Shown here: positions 36,444 through 48,060 of the stretch, piece by piece
How the letters are laid out: the number at the start of each line of letters is the position of its first letter
Position numbering within the stretch: the first letter of the stretch is position 1
Source of the DNA: Neodiprion pinetum
Taxonomy: Eukaryota > Arthropoda > Insecta > Hymenoptera > Diprionidae
Direction: 5' to 3'
Assembly: GCF_021155775.2 (NCBI RefSeq)
Contig: NC_060233.1
Location: forward strand, 13,022,782 to 13,086,781
Length of the DNA stretch: 64,000 nucleotides
Translations under genes and position numbers: made by a program
Notes under the pieces: generated by a model
What the model saw: only the letters and a program-made list of their open reading frames with translations
Database searches by the model: none
What the model was told of the DNA's origin: nothing

Positions 36444-38867
36444 TTTCAGAACTAAAAATGCAGAGTTTGAAGTTTATTTGATTCGTAATTTTTTTTTTTT
36501 TTTTCATTAACATATCTGCTGCCGGTACTGGTGAAAATTTTTACAAAATTGTGTCACTCGTTGCAAACAAATGGTTTACTATTTTTTAGAGATTTATTAG
36601 TAATTGAAGCAGAATTCAAATTTCCCCCGCTTATTTCGCGCTTCATGAGTCGCGGTTCTGATATATTTAATTTCAGATGAGTTGCTTGTTTGGCATTTTT
36701 TGGCTATGTCGGATCTGTCGAACATTACTTTGAAATTTAACCACAATTTTATTGACTGCTTTGACAAGTTTCGATTCGTAAGATGTTTCGGGGTATTTGA
36801 AAAAAGTTAGAAGATTTTCGTCGTATTTCAGAAATGAGAACTGGCTAATTTTGCGATAACTGTAAACACATCTTAAAGAATGAAAACTTCAACTTTTCAA
36901 TACCGGTGAACATGCAATTTATGTTTTACTAAAATGAGCTGAATTGTTCTAAGGACAAATTAAAGAATTCTATCTCATTATTTGAAACATAGTGATTTGT
37001 TTTAGGTATGACAGACTGCAGCCAAGCTGAAAAATAACCAACCAAAATTACGTATCATAAGCGCGCCAAGATGTACTGAATAACAAATACAATGCAAACA
37101 TTCAATCGTGCTGTTCAGACATTTTATCTCTCACCAAATTCACGATAAGCAGAATTACAGAAGCAGGCAATAATCCCTAATGTATAAGGCGGTAATTTTC
37201 GATCATAAAATCGTTCGAATAAATTCACAGTAATTATTCAAAGCTTGTTACTAACGAAACTGAAAAGAACGTGAAACCTGCCCAAGTTCAAATTTAAGAA
37301 ATTATTTTTTTACGCTTTTCAACTTACCTCATATAATATTGCTAAACTAAAAAAAAAAAAACAAAGATCTAAAACTTGTTACGGGTCAGTTTTTTTGGTT
37401 TATGAGAAATTGGTTGCAAAATCGTTAAAGTTTTCGCGATGTAAATAAGTAATTGTCTTAACCCTATTTTGTGGACGTCAGACGCGGCACTTGTTCAGCT
37501 TATTGATTGATTATAATTTATTCTAGACGTAGCTGAGCCGACTTGACGAACAGTCCTACAATTGCAGGAAAGCTATTATTACAAAAGGTGTTAAAATAAC
37601 ATTCGTTAAAAACTTTATTTCGATTTGTCAGACGTAAACAAACATGGAGCACAAAATTGATGAAACGTATGACGAATGCAAAGAAGCATTTTAAGTTTAG
37701 CCGAGCTGCATTTGATCAGAACAATCTCTTTTTGTGACACCGAAACAAATTTTTCATCGCTGATGTCAACTAATTACTGTCCAATTAGTAAAACCCTCGG
37801 AGGTCACAAAATTTATAAATTTTGTGCAATTTTCATGACAGATATGATAATTCGTTGTTTCTATAATTCTTTGACCAAGCGATTATCGCTATAAGCTAGA
37901 TACTACAGCAGCAATGCGTCTTTAATTTCGCACCTCGTATCGTATCGCACGTGACATACCATATATATACCTATAAGCAGTGTATTCGTGGATTCAGCTG
38001 AGCTAGCCATTCCATGCGATATTTTTCCTCAAAGGAAATCAATATTACGAGTGCAGTGCTGACCCATATCCATATGCCAGATACTTGACAATACCGTTAA
38101 GCTATGAGGCTAAAGTTATTAACGTTAACGTAACGAAACATTAGGTGAAAAAATCATAAATGCGTAATTTTAAAATGAGTTGGTTCAACGAGTTGGTTTT
38201 TCAAAATAAGAGTACGTTTTGTTTATCAAGGTTTACTTTTCACACATTCCTAAAGGTGCGAAGTAACAATTTTTCCTAAACATGCATCGTTACAGTAACG
38301 TTCCTAACTTCATGCTCATGTCAGATTCTGTTTGTCTGTACGCCTTCAGGCTAACGCCATAAAGCATTGGAGCTTCAATGGGTAAACAATATGCTACGAA
38401 TGATTTCTCATATCCAGAAAAATACTCAATATTACAGAACCATTGATGCAATATTTACATATTGTGATCATTCAACTTGCAACGTTTCAAGAATATTGCT
38501 GATTAATGCGTGCACTCGAAGCAATATAGAAATATTGCAGCAGCATTTAAGCGGGTTTTTTTTTTTTGATTTGCGATCAAAACATTACGTACATATTGCA
38601 GTAATATTATGATGTTAAGTGTTTATACTTTACATTGAACTTGGAATCTAAAATACTTTTATACTGAACAATTTATTTCGAATATTTCAAATCATGTACA
38701 GTTACATGTAATACAATATTTTCAGGATATTGCGTGATTTGTGGAATGTCACGTGAAAAAAAAAAAATAGCATTTGATTTAAGTGAATTAAAATATGTTT
38801 TTTTATTTTTAATATTTATTATTTTAAAATATATATATATATAAAAAAAATTTTCCCATGTTATTTA

Positions 38868-39664
38868 TTTTTTTTTTTTCGAAGAACATTGAAAAATCTT
38901 CCGAGTGTCCCTCAAAAATGACATCGGTAAAATATGAGCTCTTGATATTGATATTTAGAGGTGGCGATTCTCAATTTTCTATTTCCTATTTAAATAACAT
39001 GGGAAAAATTTTTTTTAAAATTTAGAATTTTATTGCTCGAAAACGAATCGGTGTGAAGATATAAACAAAACATATTCTTGTAGGAAATTTTACGCTCTAC
39101 AAAAAAGGTCTGAGTAAAGATTTGCGTAAGGTAAGTCGTTTCGGAGTTATCAGTCCTCAAACATCGAACCGTTTGAAATAATGATGTTATTAATTTATAA
39201 ATCCTACAAAACTGACTCATATCACTTAAATACACAATATTATTGATCTTAAAATTAAAACTATAGACTTCCAATGGAACGTTAATTAATAAATTTCATT
39301 AATCAACGATATGAGTCAGTTTTGTAGCATTTATAAATTAATATCATCATTATTTCAAACAATTCGATGTTTGAGGCCTGATAACTCCGAAACGACCTAC
39401 CTTACGCAAATCTTTATTCAGATCTTTTTTGTAGAGCGTAAAATTTCCTACAAGAATATGTTTTGTTTATATCTGCACTCTGATTCGTTTTCGAGCAATA
39501 AAATTCTAAATTTTTAAAAAAATTTTTCCCATGTTATTTAAATGAGAAATAGAAAATTGAGAATCGCCCCCTCTAAATATCAATATCAAGAGCTCATATT
39601 TTACCGAGGTCATTTTCGAGGGACACTCGGAAGATTTTTCAATGTTCTTCGAAAAAAAAAAAAA
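38868..39664. mobile_element. Near-perfect 0.8 kb palindrome (foldback element F)
   Basis: The left arm 38868-39222 and right arm 39309-39664 are inverted copies; in a stretch of about 205 bp that I compared there are about 11 differences (about 95% identity). The loop is only about 86 nt. The arms start at TTTTTCGAAGAACATTG and its inverse, beside A/T runs. The mirror-image frames (MSQFCRIYKLITSLFQT / MSQFCSIYKLISSLFQT) differ mostly at amino-acid-changing positions, so they are not under coding constraint. Confidence 0.85.
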
Positions 39665-40249
39665 TAGTCGGTTTTTTTGAAACACTCTAATATATAGTGA
39701 TACTTTTTAACGTTTCCTTTTTTTAAATTCTGTCCAAACACTTTCGATATTTCAAAAAGAAAGACTTATTCTCTACCAAAAAACCCATAATTCCTCATTT
39801 CCAATACACGAGATGCTTCGTCTTTATCTCTCTTCTTCTCTTTCATCTCACAGTTGTTGACGCGAATTCGTTTCAAAACTAACAATATTTATCGGTTTGC
39901 TTATTGTACGGTGTACATACAAAAAAATATACATATATATATATATATATATTAGAGAGTATTCATTCTTTTGCACGCTGAGAGAAAAGAGCGAGTACGT
40001 AATTATTGGTCTTATTAAAATATATTATTAATTATATGTATGTTATAGACGGTGAATAGCTGTCACGAGCAATGCATGTACGAGGTTGAATAAAATGATG
40101 ATCAAACAAAGAAGCTTATAATGTATAATATGCCTGAAACCTGTGCAGTAATGTTAATATAATATTAATTATGTTAATATTAGTTATGTTATATTGTCCA
40201 ACATGCGAGTATGAAGTTTATTGTAGATAAATGTAGAGTATACATATAA

Positions 40250-41037
40250 CTGGTGGTAGTCCAAATGAACGTGGACAAAGTTTGACCCCGACCCCCATCG
40301 AATTGGTCGTCAATTTATTTCCTACTTCTACTCCACCAAATACAATATTATCCTCCGTAACTCGAGAACTGTGAATTTGGAAAAAAAAGTTGCGAAGGGT
40401 GAAAAGTTGTGTCTTTTTTTTTCTGAATAGGTCGAAACCAATTTATTCAGAATTATCTGGAAATCGTAAGTTATCGTTTTAAACGAAAAACGAACAAAAG
40501 TCAAAGAAAAGTTACGCTAAATGTTAAAAATCGAGTACAATTTTAACATTTCGCTATAACTTTTCTACGAGCCACTTTTCATGTCATAACATGCACATTG
40601 ATCTGCAAAAATGAAGCGTAGCTTCAAAACGACGTCCGGGCCCATTTTGGGTCGAAGTAAGAAAGTTTACTTTTCAGTTAAAGATAATTCAGAAAAAGTA
40701 TAAAATTTTTCGAGAACGCAGTGCTTGAGTCAAATCAAATTTTGTGCATTTTTCGTTGAGAACGACGACTAGGAATTCAAAAAAATTCTGAAAAAATCAT
40801 TCTCGACCAATTCAGAAAAAAAACAATTTTCATATCCGTTACAACTTTTCTTCGAAAATTCACAGTTTTCGAGTTATGGAAAATGGATCTTAAATACCTG
40901 CTCCTAAGGGGGAGGTGGAAAAAAGATTGTAAAAATTAGAAAATTTATATCTGCTGGAGTAGAATTAGGAAATAAATCGACGATCAATTCGGGGGAGGGA
41001 GGTCAGACCTTGTTCAAGTTCATTCGGACCACCCCGT
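40250..41037. mobile_element. Foldback element G with GGTGGTCC-AATGAAC ends (about 0.79 kb)
   Basis: The left end reads TGGTGGTAGTCCAAATGAAC; the right end inverted reads GGGGTGGTCCGAATGAAC. The similarity continues inward for about 190-230 bp (TCGTCAATTTATTTCCTA, ACTCGARAACTGTGAATTT). The interior is AT-rich and has no protein-coding signature. Confidence 0.7.
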
Positions 41038-44000
41038 GTACGTAAATAACATATATAGAAAATAATGTGAACGTGTATAAGAATAATATGTAATATTATA
41101 AACGCGTGGGTTAAATATAACTATAGGTATATTGCCGTATATATATAATGGGTTAGTAATTAGCATTCCAGATATAGTCATATTAATTATATATTATACG
41201 TCATAACGGATGAAATATGCAAGCATGGGGAGGAGGGGGGGAAATGGGAGTTTAGAATGGAGCTTCGGGATGAGAAGAGTACCTTGGGAACGGTTCAGTC
41301 GCCTTTGAGGCCTGCAACACTTCCTCGACCTTGACTTGACGCGCGTTGCATTTGCGTGAACCTTCGCCGATCCGGCAGCGTCATGGCGTTGTTGCAGCTG
41401 CTTCACCTGCTCAACCGCATATTACAACCATTTTACGTACTCTGTTCTCCTCCTAGTTTCTTCTTCCTTAACGCTATAACTTCGCACGACTTGTAGTTCT
41501 CATATTTTATCCGAAGATACATACTCTCGGCATTTTTTGACTTTACCGAATATGGCGATCGAGCATCGAGACAGGAAAGTTCCTTTTTGTTTATAGAAAT
41601 ACGTGATCGTAATAGAAAGATCTTTCGTAGAACACCGTCGACCTGTGTTTACTTCTTGATCAAATATAGCGATCAAACAGCGCGATCAAGAATCGCATGA
41701 AAAGTGTTATTTTTATTCGAGAAAGTTGTGTTGTTCGATTTCAGAAAAACGTGACCAAAACAACTATTTTTGATATCACGTGAAACTACATTTGTGTTGG
41801 TGTTGCGAAAATGTTTCTCTCGCCATGTTAAGTTAATTTAGCAAAAATTACCGTTGTTGTACCTAGATAGTCACAATCAATGAACCCGAATTATAATCAA
41901 TTAACATTTTTATGAACCTATTTGCATTAATTAACGAACGTTGAATTCATTTATTGGCAAACCTATTTCTGTACAGAATCGACTTTAATGTATATTCATA
42001 GGAAACAAAGTCAAGTTCATTTATTTACAATTAGTTAATAAAACTTTTTACGGTCTACTTGCATCTACTATGACAACCCTAAAATTAATTTTGTTATTTT
42101 TACATTGAATTTAGTTACTCTTTACGTGGTCGATGAGAAGCAAGTTTTTATTCGAGTTCAAGATTCAGATGATCAACGAGCGCTAGGCAAAAGTCATTTA
42201 CCCGGTTGGTCTAGTTCTGTAAATTACGTAAGATGCCGTCGAGTCATTTCGAAAACTGCCCGACATTTTTTGATCAATTATATGATACAAAATATGAAAC
42301 GGCACTCGGTGACGAAATTGCAAATATTTCAGTGTCGTGACACGGTTTTTCTAAGTGAATTAATTTCATAAAGTACAATGTTTTGTTTAATAATTTTTTC
42401 GTCCAGGTCCCTTCCATTACTGCACAATTATTTCTTTTCGACGGTGAATTCTATACTAAACTGCAATGGTCTTACCAAGGTAAACAAGTTTCTTGCCGCA
42501 GTTGCATGCAACGCCTTATAAGGATAAGGCACTTGAAGAACAACACAAAGGAAACTTGCAGCAATATTATACGATCAATCTTTAAGAGATACATAATGTA
42601 TCTAAATTATTCACGATATTTATTGATTTAAGATATTAAAAAAATAGAGAAGAAACTTTATATGAATCACTCGGTGATTTCTCTTTTTTTTTTTAAACAA
42701 TTAAAGTTTATCTAACCTCATCTGGGTCAATTCTGAAAACTCAAGAAGCCGTATTAAAAAACTCACGATGAATATAGCGTAGATATTCCTAAAGCTCTTA
42801 GTTATTTATGTTTCGACGTGAAAATTTGACGTCGAACGTCGAATGATATTAACCAAGCTGAAATAATCTCTTCGACGGATGTAAATGAATTAAAATTATG
42901 ACAGATCGTTGGTCGCTTGTTCGGTGGCAATTGATATTATCTGCAGAAATGTCGGAAAACTGGACGTATAGATGATAATTATTATTGCAATTTTGTCGCG
43001 TATAATTTACCACATTAATTTCCATAGCTGTAATTTTCGCCATCTGCTCTGTGCTCAAAACAGCCAAGTCCACTCCCGCTGTTTGTCTTCTAACTAGTTG
43101 TTAGATATCTTGAAAACTCATGTGGTTTTATTAGAAAATGTTTCCAAGCGAAAGTTATGCGGTTTTGAAGTAGAAGACAAAACGGCAACACGTTGTTTGT
43201 GGGAGAAACGTGTAACTGTTTTCGTGGCGAATTCACGCATTTTCGAATTTTGTCACTCCAACGATTTCCAGTAGAGTTGCAATGCTGCAATGATCAGAGG
43301 AAACGGAACTTGAATGTCAATACATGGCCATTTTTATGTTTTAGATTAAAATTTTGACATTGCAATAACTTTTCGAAAAAAAAAAAATCAAATGAGCCCC
43401 CTTCACAATTTCTCTTCTTCGAAACCATCAATATAGCCATGTTTTGGATATCAGGGTTCAGTTTCCAAGGATATTTGGAGGGCTGTAAATCCATCGGAAT
43501 GACAAAATTGAAAAACATCTAAATTCGTCACGATGACCGTTACATTCAAAAATTGTTCTCGCTTCAATTTTACGGAACCGTACAACTGATTTTGTGTCCC
43601 CCGTAAAATCCATTACACAACTTTTGTCGGACACATTTTTCAGTAAATCTATCATAGTTTGTCAGACATTTGACCGATTCGATTAATTGAAATGAGTATT
43701 CAATTATTATATGTACATATATGAAGCTGCGATAATTCCGGTATACAAGGTAAAAAAAAAAGAAACTAGTGAATCACCGTCGACGATTTCTACCTTGCCG
43801 ACGGTGAACTTAGACGACACAAAGAGATGAAACGAAGGCAATAATGAACATGAAACACTGCTGAAGCCCCGCCGTCGGGGTCGAAGCAAAGCGAATAAGG
43901 AATAAATTTTTGACAGAGAGAGAGAGATCGGCGAATATTTCATGGGTTTATGCCAATAGCTCTACTCAAACCTATTAACAAGTAACGACGACCATCAACA

Positions 44001-44232
44001 AGAGCAACAACGACGTCTACACCGAACGAAAAGTTGCATGAATGTATATTACATACACGATAATAAACAGACACAAATGCATGTAAAAACGATAGCCGCG
44101 TGACGCGCATTGAGGTAAATAATCGAGAGAGTATAAGCGGCAAGCTGCAGGCTATGAGTTTATTACGTGTCCCGGTTCAGCCGCGTCAGGGGTCGAAGTA
44201 GGAACGAGCGAAGGAACGATCAACTCACTCAC

Positions 44233-44930
44233 CATTGATAACGTCTTCCGGTGATTGAATATCAGGCCGCGGTAGCAGCAGCAGTAGCAGCAATAGCAGC
44301 AGGGGGGAGGGAGACGAGGAGGAGGATAAGAGAAGAAGCGAAGGGAAGACTTGATGTTTCGGCGTGGGTGCAATGCGATCGCCCGTTCCGACTAACTTCA
44401 CTCTGACAACAAGCTCCAGGGCGACGACGTGAGCAGCCGCCGTCGATATTGGCCGCCGAGCGAGTTCCGCCGACACAACAGTTTTCGAAAACAACAAAAC
44501 CGGCTCATGTCACCGTCGCCGAACGCATTGTTTCGCCGCGTTTGCTTTCTGACAGCGCGGGTAATAACACCTATCAGGTCAACGGGTCTCAGCGGCACAT
44601 GACCACGACACTTGCCCGCCGCCGTCGGCCGACATCTTGGTTTTTTAACACCCATCGCTCGCCGAATTGCTCACGAAATTCCTCCTGCTGCGACGCTCGC
44701 CGTGTTCGCAATCCCGAAGCCCTCCGAGTTCAGCCGATGAGTCCCGATTCGCGAGCATCATGTCAAGCACTCGATTCGAATTCGCTTGTTTCGCTTTTTA
44801 CCGTTTTCACCTCTCATCTATCTGCTCTCATTGCCAGACACAACGCGCGGACAAGTCCCGATGTCGTTCTCCCGAGCTCCGGCAATGGGATAATTTGTAA
44901 TATGGCAGTAACCGTCTGATGCAGCTATCT
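44233..44930 (-). promoter_or_regulatory. CpG-rich block: probable promoter and non-coding first exon of the PKI gene
   Basis: An isolated GC- and CpG-rich region in AT-rich DNA. On the minus strand it ends in a textbook donor, CAATG followed by GTGAGTGAG, at 44233/44232. It contains several short upstream ORFs, including one of 18 codons beginning MSADGGG near 44635. The next minus-strand acceptor that leads to a known coding exon is that of PKI at 36451. The long open frames here on both strands are compositional. The assignment to PKI is positional inference. Confidence 0.45.
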
Positions 44931-45137
44931 CGGAAAGAACTTTTTAACTTAGAATTTTTTGTTGTATCAGATGATTCAAGAACCTTTGGAAAACTTCTGA
45001 ACACATGTCGGTTTTCTACGTGAATTGACTGCAGGGGTTTTCTATTGGATATAAAAAAATTTTGAAATCATTTTTTACACAGCGCACGCTAAATAAATAT
45101 TAGTCAAATTCACTGTTATTTTTCACGAGACGTAACT

Positions 45138-45250
45138 ACCTTGATGTCTTACAAAATATTCTCAAATCTCGCAAAATCTTTTAAGTCCTGTGATGATTAA
45201 AATCTTTTTAAGTACCGTGACGTTTTTAAAATCTGCATTATGAACTCTCA
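45138..45250. repeat. GAAATC/AAGTC degenerate repeat (same family as the Khc-73 introns)
   Basis: Words such as TCTTACAAAATATTCTCAAA and TTTTAAGTCCTGTGATGATT repeat at 16-20 bp spacing; a second patch lies at 45885-45990. Confidence 0.5.
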
Positions 45251-46566
45251 CCAATATCTCATAGCGAATCTGACTAGCCGGGCTACCTCCGATTCTTCGT
45301 TAGCTTGAATTTATTAATTTCTCATCAAATATTATACTAATTTTTGTCATTTTATCACAAAGTGCAAAATACGTTGTAATCAAGTTATGCATTTTCAGTA
45401 CTTGATCACTTACAAACGCGCCTGTTAAAAATATCATTGGATTGAATATACCAAGTCTTAACGGTGAGAAAGCGTCGGATGCATTGCGCCTGTGCAAATA
45501 TTTCATCCACAATTACTTTTTGGTACGGTTTCACAGTACTATGAGAATCACTGCATGAACTGCAGATCGTATAAGAGATGACGATATATGTAACCTCGAA
45601 TGTGCAGATGATGCAGTTCTTTTCACAATACCGAAAGTCCGTATCGAGAAACAATTGAAAGTATAAAATGAACACACGCGGAATATATCCTTACACCATT
45701 TCTCGTTGCTAGGAATTTACTTCATAATTGACCCTGTTTAATGAATACAGTAAAAGTTGTCCATGTTGGGGGGGGGTTTAGATATTATTTTAGCAGCGAC
45801 AACGTAAACGAACCAAGTGTCCGTATGCGGGAGGCGAAATCAAAATCTTCAAAAAAAACGCATGTATTTGTTAAATGTCCCTCAAAAATCGTCAAAGTCT
45901 CGGGAAGTCTTATGTGAAGTAGAATGAATTCTTATGTTGCATGAGAACCGTGAAATTTGATGTCTCTGAAATCTTCTAAAGAAGTCATCGGTCGTGAATT
46001 CTGTTGGAGGTGTGCGGAAAAAATTATTGAGATCAGCGGTGCAACTGCTATAAAATTTTACTAGTTTTAAAACACTGGCTCGCTAAGGATTTAAGCGGGG
46101 TAAGCGGTTTTTGTGCTCGTGCGCTCCCTTACTCGTGTTTTACCAGGTGACATAGTTGTAGGCTTCACGGTATACCAAATGAACAATGCCTTTGTGCATG
46201 TGACGCAAACCGAATCTGCCCGTAAGATTTTTTCCATATAAGGCTACAAATCACGTTTACACATGCATGTAAGTCTAACGTATTGTGATTTTATGACAAT
46301 AAATTTCGTCAAAAAATACCACAGAACAATCAGCTAAGTGCTGAAAGATTTTAAACACTACGCACAGCAATTTTGGCTCTAATTGAACGACGTTATTGTC
46401 ATGTATTCCTATGTATACAATGCCAGCCACTCACCAATTGCAATTTGTTGATCGTGGTCGTTCGGTTTTTTTTCCGATTCAAAATGATATCTGAAGCATG
46501 CATATTGGTTTGATAGTACAAAACATTACGTTTTCAATAATCAAACTTGTAAACTTGAAAATTAGT

Positions 46567-47108
46567 CCGGAAGGTCAAAAGTCATCAGGTCAAAGACCTG
46601 GACAGCCGGAACTACGGAGCGCTCGTCCTGGCAGTCGAGTTTCACCAGTTAGCGGACCTGGAGAGCAGGAACCACGGAGCGCTTGTCCTGGAAGTCGAGT
46701 TTCATCATGAAGCGGACCTGAAGCGCAGAAACTACGCAGCGCTTGGTCAAAAGTCACCAGGTCAAGAACCTGGACAGCCAGAACTACGGAAAATGAGTCC
46801 TGAAGGTCAAAAGTCACCAGGTCAAGGACCTGAACAGCCAGAACTACGGAGCGCTTGTTCTGGAAGTCGAGTTTCACCAAGTAGCGTATCTGCTCCGCAG
46901 GAACCACGAAACGCTTGTCCTGGAAGTTAAATTTCACCAGTTAGCGGATCCGGAGCGCAGGAACTACGAACCGCTTGTCCCTGAAGTCGAGTTTCACCAG
47001 GTGCTGGACCTGGAGCATAAAAACTACGGAGCGCTTGTCCTGAAAGTCGAGTTGTACCAGGAAGCGGACCCGGAGCGCAGGATCCAGGAGGTAGAGAACC
47101 CGGTACTC
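46567..47108. repeat. 60-bp minisatellite, about nine units
   Basis: Consensus unit begins CCTGGAAGTCGAGTTTCACC, continues AGGTAGCGGACCTGGAGCGC and ends AGGAACTACGGAGCGCTTGT, exactly 60 bp, GC-rich against AT-rich flanks. Some units carry a variant half starting GGTCAAAAGTCACCAGGTCA. Because 60 is a multiple of three, frames stay open on both strands: a 20-residue plus-strand repeat (CPGSRVSPVSGPGAQEPRSA type) and a 115-codon minus-strand frame. Confidence 0.85.
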
Positions 47109-47719
47109 GAAATCTGCGGAGCGCGATTCTTCTATGTCCACTCTACTGCGCGGTTGTTTCCAGACTGAGAAATTCGGTAGCTGATTTTCGTCGTCGACGA
47201 TTACTATAGATCGATGACGTCTAGAGAAAAAAAAATTTTGGGTGACGTCACTTTCTGAACATCCAAAATCCAAACTTTGGTTTCGAACTTTAATACTATG
47301 TATGATATGATTGGGAAATATTCACCAATGCAGATTAACACGTGGGTTCACAAGGTGAACCGTGTAATGTTATTATGTCCTTGAGTTGATCATAGATGGT
47401 AACGATTATTTATATCCATATTTCCGTTTATGCTCAATGAAAACTTGAGTTTTCACTAGAACTCGACGTTTCGGAATTTAGAAAATTACCTCCAATCATT
47501 TTCAGATGGTCATCTGTATGTACCTATGTACGTATGTGATGAATTTTTTTGTCCGATGATATGTCGAGAACGAGATGCCGGATTTCAATGATCTTGGTGT
47601 CAATCGACGCAGCTTTTCCAAACTTAAAAACGATTAGATTTCGCCAAAAGGCTTTGATTGGTTCCGTACTTCTTCTATTATTTAAATAACAAAATTCCAA
47701 AAAATCAAATAAAAATAAT

Positions 47720-48060
47720 TTATATTTTGAGAATGGATTGATGGATTTTAATAAAAATTGGTGCGGTGAGATTTTCTCGATGGCTGATCATGAATCTAAA
47801 GTCAGATCGCGAAATCCAAAATAGCGATCCAATATGGTGAAAAAAAATTTTCGGTTTTGGTAGAAATTGGTAGGCGGAATATTTTTGGGTTACTGATAAC
47901 GACGCCAAGGTCAGACTTCCAAAATTTATAATGGAGGATCAATTGTAGTGATTCAAAATAAAAGAAAAACCGTGATATTTTCATATAACATGGTATCTGA
48001 GGGCTTTAAAATCGTTAATCACAAATCCGAATATGTAGTTCGAAATTGGAATTGGATATC
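47720..48060. repeat. Decayed tandem repeat, about 110-120 bp unit
   Basis: Two to three diverged units built around AAAATTGGTRSGGYGAGATT, then CTGATMA.GA..CYAARGTCAGA and CCAAAATAGCGATCCAATAT / CCAAAATTTATAATGGAGGA. No coding meaning is visible. Confidence 0.5.

Larger units (their letters stand above)
36454..44232 (-). other. Inferred long 5' intron of the PKI gene
   Basis: Bounded by the acceptor before 36451 and the donor after 44233. It contains two large foldback elements (38868-39664 and 40250-41037) and several short frames without family resemblance. That the two ends belong to one transcript is inferred. Confidence 0.4.

Noticed and set aside
38990..39517. Two similar proteins in mirror orientation (MSQFC...)
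   Set aside because: They are the two arms of one palindrome, and most differences change amino acids.
41194..41406. Arg-rich 70-codon minus-strand frame near a purine-rich tract
   Set aside because: A GC-richer island but no recognisable exon boundaries; could be an unannotated exon, not supported enough.
44449..44919. 156-codon plus-strand frame in the CpG-rich block
   Set aside because: It opposes the donor-bearing minus-strand exon, has Arg/Ser/Thr-rich composition expected of GC-rich sequence, and shows no motif; overlapping frames are open on the other strand too.
45300..45675. Cys-rich 89-codon minus-strand frame and an overlapping 70-codon one
   Set aside because: They overlap in different frames, and neither has a family signature or splice context.
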